From Eubacteriales Family XIII. Incertae Sedis bacterium (GTDB taxonomy: Bacteria; Bacillota; Clostridia; Peptostreptococcales; Anaerovoracaceae), in contig JAITPU010000077.1 in NCBI GenBank assembly GCA_031289235.1, positions 1 through 6,186 of the forward strand: DNA of 6,186 bases, read 5' to 3'. Shown in pieces: positions 1 through 6,186 of this stretch (positions are counted from its first letter, which is position 1; each line of letters starts with the position of its first letter). The translations under genes were made by a program, and so were the position numbers. The notes under the pieces were generated by a model, which worked only from the letters and a program-made list of their open reading frames with translations, ran no database searches and was not told the DNA's origin.

Positions 1-3000
1 ACGGATCCGGGAGATACGGAGCTGGAGTACAAGGAAATACTGACGGAACAGCGATATAGGGAGTGCAAAGACAGATATGGCGGAAATTTCAAGGCCGGCA
101 TGGGCGCCGAGGCTGTCCGCGAGTTGCTGACGCATATAAATCTGGACGAGCTTTCCTCCGATATGAGGGGAAAACTGAAAGAAGCTTCCGGCCAGAAAAA
201 AGTCAGGATTGTGAGAAGGCTTGAGGTAATTGAAGCCCTGCGCGTTTCCGGCAATAAGCCGGAGTGGATGATTCTGGAAGTCATTCCCGTCATACCGCCG
301 GATCTCCGGCCCATGGTGCAGCTTGACGGCGGGAGGTTCGCGACCTCCGACCTCAACGACCTGTACCGCAGAGTTATCAACAGAAACAACAGACTGTCGC
401 GCCTGTTGACCCTCAACGCGCCGGATATCATCGTGCGCAACGAAAAACGTATGCTGCAGGAAGCTGTGGACGCGCTCATCGACAACGGCAGGCGGGGAAG
501 GCCGGTAACAGGGCCGGGTTCCAGGCCGCTGAAATCCCTTTCCGACATGCTGAAAGGAAAACAGGGGAGGTTCCGCCAGAACCTGCTTGGAAAGCGGGTG
601 GACTATTCCGGCCGGTCGGTTATCGTCGTGGGGCCGGAGCTGAAATTTTATCAGTGCGGGCTGCCGAAAAAAATGGCGCTTGAGTTGTTTAAACCTTTCA
701 TCATGAAAGAACTGGTTTATAACGGCTACGCTCATAACATCAAGAGCGCGAAGCGCATGGTTGAAAAAGTCAGACCCGAGGTGTGGGATGTTTTGGATGA
801 TGTCATCAAGGAGCATCCCGTGCTTTTAAACCGGGCGCCCACCCTGCACAGGCTGGGAATACAGGCCTTTGAGCCGGTCCTCGTGGAGGGCAAGGCCATA
901 AAGCTGCATCCGCTGGTATGCACCGCGTATAACGCGGACTTCGACGGAGATCAGATGGCTGTTCACGTGCCGTTAACCGTGGAAGCGCAGGCGGAAGCCA
1001 GATTTTTGATGCTTTCGGTCAACAATATCTTGGCGCCGAAAGACGGCTCCCCCATAACGACGCCGACGCAGGACATGATTCTGGGCAGCTACTATTTGAC
1101 GCATCAGGGAGAGGATAAGCGCGATACTCCCGCGGAAAAGGGTGACGGAAAGATATTTGCCGATTACGATGAAATGCTTATGGCGTACCGCAATGAAGCC
1201 GTCGGCCTTCACGCGAAGGTAAAAATAAGGAAATATCTCGGAAAAGACGATAAGCGGGGCAAGCTTATTGAATCCACTGTGGGGAGATTCATATTCAACG
1301 AACACATACCGCAGGATCTCGGCTATGTGGACAGAACGGCCGACCCATGGTCGCTGGAGGTGGATTTCCTCTGCGACAAAAGAAAGCTCGGAAAGATCAT
1401 AGATCGTTGCTACCGTCTGCACGGCAACACTGAAACGGCGCTCATGCTGGATCATATCAAAGAATTGGGCTTCCATTACTCTACAGTGGCGGCCGTTACG
1501 ATCAGCATCTCGGATATGGAGATACCGGAAGCGAAGACTGAGATAGTGGCCGAGGCGGAGAAAAGAGTCAGCCAGTATGAGACCGCGTACAGAAGGGGCC
1601 TGATGTCGGACGCCGAACGTTATGAACAGGTGTGCAATATCTGGACGAAAGCCACGGACGACGTGTCCAACGCCCTCATGAAATCCCTCGGTACGCTAAA
1701 CAACCTCTATATCATGGCCCATTCCGGCGCGCGGGGCAGCAAGAATCAGATACGTCAGATCGGCGGCATGCGCGGCCTTATGGCCAACGCTTCAGGTAAA
1801 ACTATAGAAATTCCCATAAAAGCCAATTTCAGGGAAGGCCTTTCCGTGCTTGAATACTTCATTTCCACGAACGGCGCGAGAAAAGGGCTGGCGGACACGG
1901 CTCTGCGGACGGCTGAGTCAGGCTATCTTACCCGGAGGCTCGTTGACGTGTCGCATAACGTTATCGTGCGGGAAGGCGACTGCGGAACCGACGAGGGCAT
2001 AGAGGTAAGGGCCTTCGCCAACGGAAAAGAGATCATTGAGGATCTGAAGCAAAGGATAGTGGGCAGGACGTCCCTCATGGATATTTTTCACCCGGAGAGC
2101 GGCGAACTCATAGTGGAGCAGAATGAGGAAATTTCGGAAGCGGAGGCGGATATCATTGAGAAGTCCGATATCGAAGCTGTAGCGATCCGTTCCGTTATGA
2201 CCTGCCACAGCGAATCGGGCATCTGCGCCAAGTGCTACGGCAGGAACCTGGCGACAGGCGAAATCGTGAATATCGGAGAAGCTGTCGGGATTACGGCAGC
2301 TCAATCCATAGGCGAACCGGGAACGCAGCTTACCATGAGGACTTTCCATACAGGCGGCGTGGCCGGCGGCGACATCACTCACGGCCTGCCTCGGGTAGAG
2401 GAGCTTTTTGAAGCCAGAAAGCCGAAAAGCATCGCGGAGATTTGCGAAGCGGACGGCACGGTTGTAAGCATAGAATCGCGGAAGGACAACAAAACCGAAG
2501 TCAAGGTGCGCGGCGACGAAGAACGGATATACGTTATTCCTTACGGCGCGAGGCTGGCGATTAAAGAGGGCGATTATGTGAGCGCGGGCGGCCAGATCAC
2601 TTTCGGGCCGCTGAACCCTCACGATATACTGCGGCTAAACGGAGTGGAAGGCGTGTATCAGTATTTGCTGAAAGAAGTGCAGCGCGTATATAAGATGCAG
2701 GGCGTGGATATCAACGATAAGCACATTGAAGTCATAGTGAGCCAGATGCTTTCCAAATACAAGATTGAGGACGCGGGCGACACGTGGCTGCTCCCCGGCG
2801 GGCTGTACAGCAAGGCGGAGATCGAAGAAGCGAACAGAAAACTTTCGGATGAGAATATTCCCGCCGTCGGCAAGCGCGTGCTTTTGGGCATCACCAAGGC
2901 TTCGCTGGCGACCGACTCCTTCCTCTCGGCGGCGTCATTCCAAGAGACCACGAGAGTGCTGACGGACGCCGCCATCAAGGGAAAGAAGGATCGTCTGCTG

Positions 3001-3228
3001 GGATTGAAGGAGAACGTCATTATCGGAAAACTGATTCCCGCCGGAACCGGCATGAAGCGTTATAAAAACATCAGCGTTGATTACGGCGTGAACACGGAAT
3101 ACATGGAATCTTTCGCGGCCTATGAAGATGACGGCTATGAAATGAGCGCCGAAGATATCGAGGAATTGGGCGGCATGACGGCGGTTCCCGCCGAAGTGAC
3201 GCCGGTTTCGGAGACCGCTGTGGTGTAA
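1..3228 (+). CDS. rpoC: DNA-directed RNA polymerase subunit beta' (5' end outside window)
   Basis: This is the largest subunit of RNA polymerase, which forms the catalytic centre and half of the DNA clamp. The frame is open from base 1 to the TAA at 3226-3228, giving 1,075 residues. Roughly 140 N-terminal residues, including the first zinc-binding domain, lie upstream; the ATG at 100 is internal (conserved KAGMGAEAV context). Window-numbered landmarks are [12 protein letters not shown] from residue 113, the [19 protein letters not shown] switch/rudder region (about 186-205), and the Mg-binding NADFDGD at 311-317 with all three Asp. The second zinc site has its four cysteines at 661, 735, 742 and 745. 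The trigger-loop segment MRTFHTGG carries the catalytic-loop His at 783. The trigger loop has no long lineage insertion such as the one in Escherichia coli, so this is the compact Gram-positive form. The acidic C-terminal tail is not conserved. Identity is certain. Confidence 0.98.
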   Translation, partial: TDPGDTELEYKEILTEQRYRECKDRYGGNFKAGMGAEAVRELLTHINLDELSSDMRGKLKEASGQKKVRIVRRLEVIEALRVSGNKPEWMILEVIPVIPPDLRPMVQLDGGRFATSDLNDLYRRVINRNNRLSRLLTLNAPDIIVRNEKRMLQEAVDALIDNGRRGRPVTGPGSRPLKSLSDMLKGKQGRFRQNLLGKRVDYSGRSVIVVGPELKFYQCGLPKKMALELFKPFIMKELVYNGYAHNIKSAKRMVEKVRPEVWDVLDDVIKEHPVLLNRAPTLHRLGIQAFEPVLVEGKAIKLHPLVCTAYNADFDGDQMAVHVPLTVEAQAEARFLMLSVNNILAPKDGSPITTPTQDMILGSYYLTHQGEDKRDTPAEKGDGKIFADYDEMLMAYRNEAVGLHAKVKIRKYLGKDDKRGKLIESTVGRFIFNEHIPQDLGYVDRTADPWSLEVDFLCDKRKLGKIIDRCYRLHGNTETALMLDHIKELGFHYSTVAAVTISISDMEIPEAKTEIVAEAEKRVSQYETAYRRGLMSDAERYEQVCNIWTKATDDVSNALMKSLGTLNNLYIMAHSGARGSKNQIRQIGGMRGLMANASGKTIEIPIKANFREGLSVLEYFISTNGARKGLADTALRTAESGYLTRRLVDVSHNVIVREGDCGTDEGIEVRAFANGKEIIEDLKQRIVGRTSLMDIFHPESGELIVEQNEEISEAEADIIEKSDIEAVAIRSVMTCHSESGICAKCYGRNLATGEIVNIGEAVGITAAQSIGEPGTQLTMRTFHTGGVAGGDITHGLPRVEELFEARKPKSIAEICEADGTVVSIESRKDNKTEVKVRGDEERIYVIPYGARLAIKEGDYVSAGGQITFGPLNPHDILRLNGVEGVYQYLLKEVQRVYKMQGVDINDKHIEVIVSQMLSKYKIEDAGDTWLLPGGLYSKAEIEEANRKLSDENIPAVGKRVLLGITKASLATDSFLSAASFQETTRVLTDAAIKGKKDRLLGLKENVIIGKLIPAGTGMKRYKNISVDYGVNTEYMESFAAYEDDGYEMSAEDIEELGGMTAVPAEVTPVSETAVV

Positions 3229-3242
3229 CGGCAAAAATCAGC

Positions 3243-3271
3243 TTGAATTGTTGTCTGTTTTGTGATAAAAT
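3243..3271 (+). promoter_or_regulatory. Candidate promoter of the str operon (upstream of rpsL)
   Basis: A -35 element TTGAAT (3243-3248) is separated by exactly 17 nt from a -10 element TAAAAT (3266-3271). An extended -10 TG dinucleotide sits at 3263-3264. The hexamers match the housekeeping sigma consensus at 4/6 and 5/6. Transcription should start near 3278, leaving a leader of about 120 nt before rpsL. I see no convincing rho-independent terminator between rpoC and this site, so readthrough from rpoBC probably also feeds rpsL. This is inferred from sequence only. Confidence 0.6.
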
Positions 3272-3298
3272 AATTGACGGATTTCAGGCGAGTCAATT
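3272..3298. promoter_or_regulatory. 7-bp inverted repeat over the predicted rpsL start point
   Basis: AATTGAC at 3272-3278 is repeated in perfect inverted form as GTCAATT at 3292-3298, with a 13-nt gap. It begins at the base after the -10 element and spans the expected transcription start. If the start is near 3278, the left arm is not in the transcript, so a DNA operator fits better than an RNA hairpin. A 7-bp repeat can also arise by chance. No known regulator is recognised. Confidence 0.3.
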
Positions 3299-3308
3299 TG
3301 AGCGGGCA

Positions 3309-3331
3309 GCCTCCGAGAAAGTTTCGGCGGC
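3309..3331 (+). promoter_or_regulatory. Possible hairpin in the rpsL leader RNA
   Basis: GCCTCCGAGA pairs with the facing TTTCGGCGGC around a 3-nt loop. The stem has nine pairs, one of them G-U, and a single T/C mismatch. It lies about 30 nt into the predicted rpsL leader and is not followed by a T tract, so it is not a terminator. Its 5' arm contains CCTCC (3310-3314), a sequence able to pair with a Shine-Dalgarno site. Whether it regulates S12 synthesis is unknown. Confidence 0.35.
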
Positions 3332-3385
3332 GAGAAGGGTCTTTGCCTTTTAAAGCGTCCGTTCAAAATCGAAAATACAGTGAGG

Positions 3386-3391
3386 AAGGAG
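3386..3391 (+). promoter_or_regulatory. Ribosome binding site of rpsL
   Basis: AAGGAG ends 5 nt before the ATG at 3397, within the purine run GAGGAAGGAG (3382-3391). It decides the start: the frame is open upstream as far as a TTG at 3274, but only the ATG at 3397 combines this site with the conserved S12 N-terminus MPTINQLV. Confidence 0.88.
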
Positions 3392-3396
3392 AAAAC

Positions 3397-3810
3397 ATGC
3401 CAACAATCAACCAGCTCGTGAGAGAGGGCAGGGAAAGTTCGGTAAGGAAATCAACGGCGCCGGCGCTGTTAAAAAGCCTGAATACTCTCAGAAGAAAACC
3501 CGCGGATCAGGCGTCTCCGCAGAAAAGGGGCGTTTGTACTTCGGTAAAAACCGTGACGCCCAAGAAGCCGAATTCCGCGCTGCGGAAGGTGGCCAGGGTG
3601 CGTCTTTCCAACGGCATCGAAGTCATTGCCTACATTCCGGGCATCGGGCATAATTTGCAGGAGCACAGCGTCGTTCTGATCAGAGGTGGAAGGGTGAAAG
3701 ACCTGCCGGGCGTGCGTTACCATATCGTCAGAGGCGTTCTTGATACTTCCGGCGTTGCGAACAGATGTCAGGCCCGCTCCAAATATGGGGCGAAACGGCC
3801 TAAGAAATAA
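3397..3810 (+). CDS. rpsL: 30S ribosomal protein S12
   Basis: S12 lies at the decoding centre of the 30S subunit and helps monitor codon-anticodon pairing; it is the classical streptomycin-resistance target. The product is 137 residues. It has the S12 N-terminus MPTINQLV, the PQKRGVCT block (41-48), [11 protein letters not shown] (54-64), [26 protein letters not shown] (84-109) and a basic C-terminus ending [11 protein letters not shown]. Compared with the 124-residue Escherichia coli protein it has 13 extra residues around 24-40, between PAL and SPQKRG, as in the long S12 of Bacillus. Lys56 and Lys101, the main resistance positions, are wild type, so streptomycin sensitivity at this locus is expected. 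Asp102 is the residue beta-methylthiolated in some bacteria. The GR-ESS segment near residues 10-15 is more acidic than usual and Cys124 is uncommon; neither affects identification. It is first in the str group, 168 nt after rpoC. Confidence 0.98.
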   Translation: MPTINQLVREGRESSVRKSTAPALLKSLNTLRRKPADQASPQKRGVCTSVKTVTPKKPNSALRKVARVRLSNGIEVIAYIPGIGHNLQEHSVVLIRGGRVKDLPGVRYHIVRGVLDTSGVANRCQARSKYGAKRPKK

Positions 3811-3819
3811 AGAGTATTC

Positions 3820-3840
3820 GTATAAACGATATGTTTATAC
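3820..3840 (+). promoter_or_regulatory. Hairpin 1 in the rpsL-rpsG intercistronic region
   Basis: GTATAAAC (3820-3827) and GTTTATAC (3833-3840) form a perfect 8-bp inverted repeat around a 5-nt loop, starting 10 nt after the rpsL stop. An alternative outer pairing, GAGTAT (3812-3817) with ATACTC (3837-3842), competes with it. No T tract follows, so it is unlikely to be a terminator. It may be a processing site or part of a ribosomal-protein binding structure. Confidence 0.5.
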
Positions 3841-3843
3841 TCG

Positions 3844-3866
3844 CGCCGTCCGGGTTCCCGGAGGCG
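3844..3866 (+). promoter_or_regulatory. Hairpin 2 next to the rpsG ribosome binding site; candidate S7 autoregulatory element
   Basis: The core TCCGGGTTCCCGGA (3849-3862) folds with a GTTC loop. It extends through CGCC (3844-3847) pairing with GGCG (3863-3866) if G3848 is bulged out, giving nine base pairs. The 3' arm contains one GGAGG (3860-3864), and the next GGAGG (3866-3870) begins at the base of the stem, so folding could limit ribosome access to rpsG. In Escherichia coli the S12-S7 intercistronic RNA is the binding site for S7 repression. The equivalent role here is inference from position and structure. Confidence 0.4.
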
Positions 3867-3875
3867 GAGGAAGGA
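3866..3875 (+). promoter_or_regulatory. Ribosome binding site of rpsG
   Basis: GGAGGAAGGA forms a continuous purine-rich site ending 6 nt before the GTG at 3882. It decides the start: the in-frame ATG at 3831 has no such site and would add 17 residues that S7 proteins lack. Confidence 0.8.
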
Positions 3876-3881
3876 AAAAAC

Positions 3882-4352
3882 GTGCCAAGAAAAGGAAGCG
3901 TAGCAAAAAGGGAAATACTCCCCGATCCCCTGTATGGCGATATTGTTGTCGCCAAATTGGTGAACAGCATAATGTTAGACGGGAAAAAAGGGGTCGCCCA
4001 CTCGATCGTATACGGAGCTTTTGAGCGCATCAGAAAAGCCACCGGCCAGGAACCTCTGGAAATCTTTGAAAAGGCGATCAACAACATAATGCCGGTGCTG
4101 GAGGTCAAAGCCCGCCGCGTGGGCGGCGCGAACTATCAGGTGCCGATAGAAGTGCGTACGGAAAGGCGGCAGACGCTTGCCATACGCTGGCTGACCAAAT
4201 ACACGAAAGCCAGAAACGAAAAGACAATGGAGGAACGGCTCTCCAAAGAGCTGATGGACGCCGCGAACAGCACCGGCGCATCGGTCAAGAGAAAAGAAGA
4301 CACCCACAAGATGGCTGAAGCCAACAGGGCTTTTGCGCATTACAGATGGTAG
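3882..4352 (+). CDS. rpsG: 30S ribosomal protein S7
   Basis: S7 nucleates assembly of the 30S head by binding the 3' major domain of 16S rRNA, and it contacts the E-site tRNA and mRNA exit region. I start it at GTG 3882, giving 156 residues, the usual bacterial length, with the typical N-terminus [18 protein letters not shown]. The helical domain includes [13 protein letters not shown] (25-37). The RNA-binding beta-hairpin [18 protein letters not shown] is at 75-92. [10 protein letters not shown] follows, and the end has the conserved [15 protein letters not shown]. The gene lies 71 nt after rpsL and 254 nt before fusA. An upstream in-frame ATG at 3831 sits inside a hairpin with no Shine-Dalgarno site and should not be used as the start. 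The two upstream hairpins suggest control of its own translation, as known for S7 in Escherichia coli. Confidence 0.97.
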   Translation: MPRKGSVAKREILPDPLYGDIVVAKLVNSIMLDGKKGVAHSIVYGAFERIRKATGQEPLEIFEKAINNIMPVLEVKARRVGGANYQVPIEVRTERRQTLAIRWLTKYTKARNEKTMEERLSKELMDAANSTGASVKRKEDTHKMAEANRAFAHYRW

Positions 4353-4354
4353 CG

Positions 4355-4395
4355 CGCGGCCGACTGGAGTTTTTGCCGCGATTGATTGCCGCGGC
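4355..4395 (+). promoter_or_regulatory. Alternative-pairing GC segments just after rpsG
   Basis: CGCGGC (4355-4360) can pair perfectly with GCCGCG (4375-4380). That same GCCGCG can instead pair with CGCGGC (4390-4395), using a 9-nt loop. The two 6-bp stems are mutually exclusive. TTGCCGCG also occurs twice as a direct repeat (4373-4380 and 4386-4393). Five T residues (4370-4374) precede the second stem and only a short TTT follows it at 4404-4406, so this is at best a poor terminator. It could be an attenuator-like element or simply a 3' stabilising structure. Confidence 0.35.
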
Positions 4396-4404
4396 GACAA
4401 GTCT

Positions 4405-4434
4405 TTGAACAGTTACATAAGGTTCTGTTAAATT
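4405..4434 (+). promoter_or_regulatory. Weak candidate promoter upstream of fusA
   Basis: TTGAAC (4405-4410) and TAAATT (4429-4434) are separated by 18 nt, with an extended -10 TG at 4426-4427. Each hexamer matches consensus at 4/6. The layout resembles the rpsL promoter candidate, which also has TTGAA and an extended TG element. Transcription would start near 4441, leaving a leader of about 165 nt. A separate fusA promoter would help explain the long gap, but the match is modest. Confidence 0.35.
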
Positions 4435-4573
4435 ATGGCGGGGACGAGGACACGGGCGGAGTCCGTACGTTTGCTTTTGCGGCGTGTTCTGGTTCCCGCA
4501 TTTGTTTGAAAGCGCGAAGCCGTTGAAAAGAACGTCGGGGCGCGACGGGCCGTTGCGGGTTTGACTCGCGCCG

Positions 4574-4589
4574 GCGCGCTGGTTCGCGC
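4574..4589 (+). promoter_or_regulatory. GC hairpin immediately upstream of the fusA ribosome binding site
   Basis: GCGCG (4574-4578) pairs with CGCGC (4585-4589) around a 6-nt loop, ending 2 nt before the AAGGAGG site. The left arm overlaps the palindrome CGCGCCGGCGCG (4567-4578), which offers a competing fold. The hairpin does not cover the Shine-Dalgarno bases themselves, so any effect on fusA translation would be through accessibility. Inference only. Confidence 0.3.
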
Positions 4590-4591
4590 AA

Positions 4592-4598
4592 AAGGAGG
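4592..4598 (+). promoter_or_regulatory. Ribosome binding site of fusA
   Basis: AAGGAGG is a full-strength Shine-Dalgarno sequence, 8 nt before the ATG at 4607. It fixes the start of EF-G, whose N-terminus [23 protein letters not shown] agrees with the family. Confidence 0.9.
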
Positions 4599-4606
4599 GC
4601 GAGGGG

Positions 4607-6186
4607 ATGCCGAGGCAATTTCCTTTGGAAAGAACAAGAAATATCGGAATCATGGCGCATATTGACGCCGGGAAAACGACGACCACGGAACGCATACTGT
4701 TTTATACGGGAAAGACCCATAAAATGGGGGAAGTCCATGAGGGCGCGGCTACCATGGATTGGATGGAACAGGAACAGGAGCGCGGAATCACGATCACTTC
4801 CGCCGCCACGACGGCGCAATGGAATGACACGCGCATAAATATCATCGACACGCCGGGTCATGTGGACTTCACAATGGAAGTGGAACGTTCGTTGCGGGTG
4901 CTGGACGGCGCCGTTGCGGTGCTGTGCGCTAAAGGAGGCGTGGAGCCGCAATCGGAAACCGTATGGCGGCAGGCTGAAAAGTATGGCGTTCCCCGAATGA
5001 TCTTCGTCAATAAAATGGACATCATGGGCGCGGATTTTTTCCGCGTCGTAAACATGGTGAAGGACAGGCTGAAGGCCAACGCGGTGCCGATTCAACTTCC
5101 CATCGGCGCGGAAGACAATTTCGCCGGGATAATTGATCTCATCGAAATGCGGGCCGAAGTCTATAAGGACGATCTCGGCAAGGAGTTTGCCCACGAGGAA
5201 ATCCCCGGACATCTTGCTGAGCTTGCGAAAGAATGGAGGCATAATCTGCTGGAATCCGTCGCGGAAGCGGACGAGGAACTCCTTGTAAAGTATCTGGACG
5301 GCGGGGATCTGTCGCCGGATGAGATAAAAAGAGTCATACGCGAGATGACCATAACGGGCAGGATGACGCCGGTCACCTGCGGTTCGGCTTATAAAAACAA
5401 GGGCGTACAGATGATGTTAGACGCCGTGGTGGACTTCCTGCCGTCGCCGCTGGACATCCCCCCGATTCAGGGAACAAATCCCAAAACGGAAGAGACGGAA
5501 GAACGTCCCTCCGACGATGAAGGGTATTTTTCCGCTCTCGCCTTTAAGATCATGGCGGATCCCTTTGTCGGGAAGCTGGCGTTTTTCAGGGTCTATTCAG
5601 GCTCGCTGGAATCGGGTTCTCAGGTATATAATTCCACAAAGGGAAAGAGAGAACGGATCGGCCGGATCTTGCAGATGCACGCCAACAGACGAGAGGAAAT
5701 AGAAAAGGTGTATTCCGGAGATATTGCGGCTGCCGTGGGACTCAAAAATACGTCCACGGGAGATACTCTGTGCGATGAAAGGAATCCCATAATATTAGAA
5801 TCCATGGATTTTCCGGATCCGGTCATTGAGATTGCCATCGAGCCGAAAACCAAAGCCGGGCAGGAAAAGATGGGCGTAGCCCTTTCCAAGCTTGCGGAGG
5901 AGGATCCGACATTCAGGACTTATACCAACGAAGAGACGGGACAGACGATCATCGCGGGCATGGGCGAATTGCATCTGGAGATCATAGTGGACAGGCTGTT
6001 GCGGGAATTCAAGGTTGAAGCCAACGTAGGCAAACCCCAAGTTTCTTACAAAGAGACTATCGCGAAGACCGCCGATGTGGATAACAAGTACGTCAAGCAG
6101 TCCGGCGGGCACGGCCAGTACGGCCATGTCAAGATCCGAATTTTCCCGAGAGAGCCGGGCGCCGGCTACGAGTTCAAAAACTCCAT
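4607..6186 (+). CDS. fusA: Translation elongation factor G (3' end outside window)
   Basis: EF-G is the cytoplasmic GTPase that drives translocation of tRNA and mRNA on the ribosome and, with ribosome recycling factor, splits ribosomes. The visible 526 codons cover about three quarters of the usual roughly 700 residues. The G domain has the P-loop AHIDAGKT (17-24), switch I with [14 protein letters not shown] (56-69), DTPGH (81-85), NKMD (135-138) and the G5 GSA (259-261). Domain II includes the [20 protein letters not shown] stretch ([16 protein letters not shown]). Domain III begins near [14 protein letters not shown] at 402. Domain IV begins just before [12 protein letters not shown] (497-508) and is cut at the window edge; its tip and domain V are not visible. 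All GTPase motifs are intact and the sequence is the canonical EF-G type, not a tetracycline-resistance protection protein. It sits 254 nt after rpsG. tuf often follows in this operon but lies outside the window. Confidence 0.97.
   Translation, partial: MPRQFPLERTRNIGIMAHIDAGKTTTTERILFYTGKTHKMGEVHEGAATMDWMEQEQERGITITSAATTAQWNDTRINIIDTPGHVDFTMEVERSLRVLDGAVAVLCAKGGVEPQSETVWRQAEKYGVPRMIFVNKMDIMGADFFRVVNMVKDRLKANAVPIQLPIGAEDNFAGIIDLIEMRAEVYKDDLGKEFAHEEIPGHLAELAKEWRHNLLESVAEADEELLVKYLDGGDLSPDEIKRVIREMTITGRMTPVTCGSAYKNKGVQMMLDAVVDFLPSPLDIPPIQGTNPKTEETEERPSDDEGYFSALAFKIMADPFVGKLAFFRVYSGSLESGSQVYNSTKGKRERIGRILQMHANRREEIEKVYSGDIAAAVGLKNTSTGDTLCDERNPIILESMDFPDPVIEIAIEPKTKAGQEKMGVALSKLAEEDPTFRTYTNEETGQTIIAGMGELHLEIIVDRLLREFKVEANVGKPQVSYKETIAKTADVDNKYVKQSGGHGQYGHVKIRIFPREPGAGYEFKNS

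Larger units (their letters stand above)
4353..4606 (+). other. Long structured rpsG-fusA intergenic region without a convincing gene
   Basis: This 254-nt gap is long for neighbouring str-operon genes. In order it holds overlapping GC-rich inverted repeats (4355-4395), a weak promoter candidate (4405-4434), a 5-bp stem CGTCG/CGACG (4533-4547), a direct repeat of GCCGTTG (4519-4525 and 4549-4555), a perfect palindrome CGCGCCGGCGCG (4567-4578) and the fusA ribosome binding site. I find no tRNA fold or protein gene in it; the only forward ATG reading is a 24-codon ORF lacking a good ribosome site. It is best described as a regulated leader or processing region for fusA. Confidence 0.55.

Noticed and set aside
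1918..2622. Minus-strand open frame (234 codons) inside rpoC
   Set aside because: It is antisense to the zinc-site and trigger-loop coding region of rpoC, with no recognisable domain; treated as a shadow.
100..3228. rpoC starting at the ATG at 100
   Set aside because: The frame is open from base 1 and the residues before this ATG ([13 protein letters not shown]...) match conserved RpoC sequence, so the ATG is internal and the gene is cut by the window edge.
3234..3261. Terminator after rpoC
   Set aside because: Only a CAG/CTG core with a mismatch and AAA/TTT flanks is available around a 13-nt loop; too weak, and it overlaps the better-supported promoter.
3274..3396. In-frame N-terminal extension of rpsL from a TTG at 3274
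   Set aside because: The extension is open by chance, has no ribosome site and overlaps the predicted promoter start; S12 begins MPTINQLV at 3397 with AAGGAG 5 nt upstream.
3740..4024. Plus-strand basic open frame bridging rpsL and rpsG
   Set aside because: It reads rpsL and rpsG out of frame; the run of Arg/Lys comes from the purine-rich rpsG ribosome site and start region.
4490..4590. tRNA-like T-arm (GGTTTGACTC and GGTTCGCGC) in the rpsG-fusA gap
   Set aside because: The flanking bases do not form the 5-bp T stem, and no anticodon arm, acceptor stem or CCA is present.
4433..5242. Long minus-strand open frame (269 codons) opposite the fusA start
   Set aside because: It lies mainly antisense to the conserved GTPase domain, shows no recognisable family, and is a composition shadow of fusA.

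Overview
The window is a core-genome segment with the order rpoC (3' part) - rpsL - rpsG - fusA (5' part), all on the + strand. It joins the end of the rpoBC transcription unit to the str operon (S12, S7, EF-G). The organism looks like a Bacillota, most likely Clostridia. Three things point that way. RpoC has no large insertion in the trigger loop and resembles clostridial RpoC along its whole length. S12 is the long Gram-positive form of 137 residues. The three starts I assign have strong purine-rich Shine-Dalgarno sites. The placement rests on remembered family sequences, not a search, and I would not go below class level. Base composition looks even and moderately GC-rich, and I see no sign of horizontal transfer.

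Layout. Positions 1-3228 hold rpoC, cut at its 5' end, with about 1,075 residues visible. A 168-nt gap follows, with a good extended -10 promoter (3243-3271), a dyad over the expected start point and a possible leader hairpin. rpsL is at 3397-3810. A 71-nt gap with two hairpins leads to rpsG at 3882-4352, which starts with GTG. A long 254-nt gap (4353-4606) contains GC-rich inverted repeats, a weaker promoter candidate and a strong Shine-Dalgarno site. fusA starts at 4607 and runs off the right edge, with 526 complete codons visible. All four reading frames are open through the window, without frameshift or internal stop.

How the genes work together: RpoC is the beta' subunit of RNA polymerase; S12 and S7 are small-subunit ribosomal proteins, at the decoding centre and in the 30S head; EF-G is the translocation GTPase. 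Sequence between genes suggests the str genes can be transcribed separately from rpoBC, and that S7 and perhaps EF-G are adjusted at the RNA level.

I found no mobile element, CRISPR array, RNA gene or undescribed protein system here. The proteins are ordinary and highly conserved. The observations worth a second look are all in the three intergenic regions and are modest.
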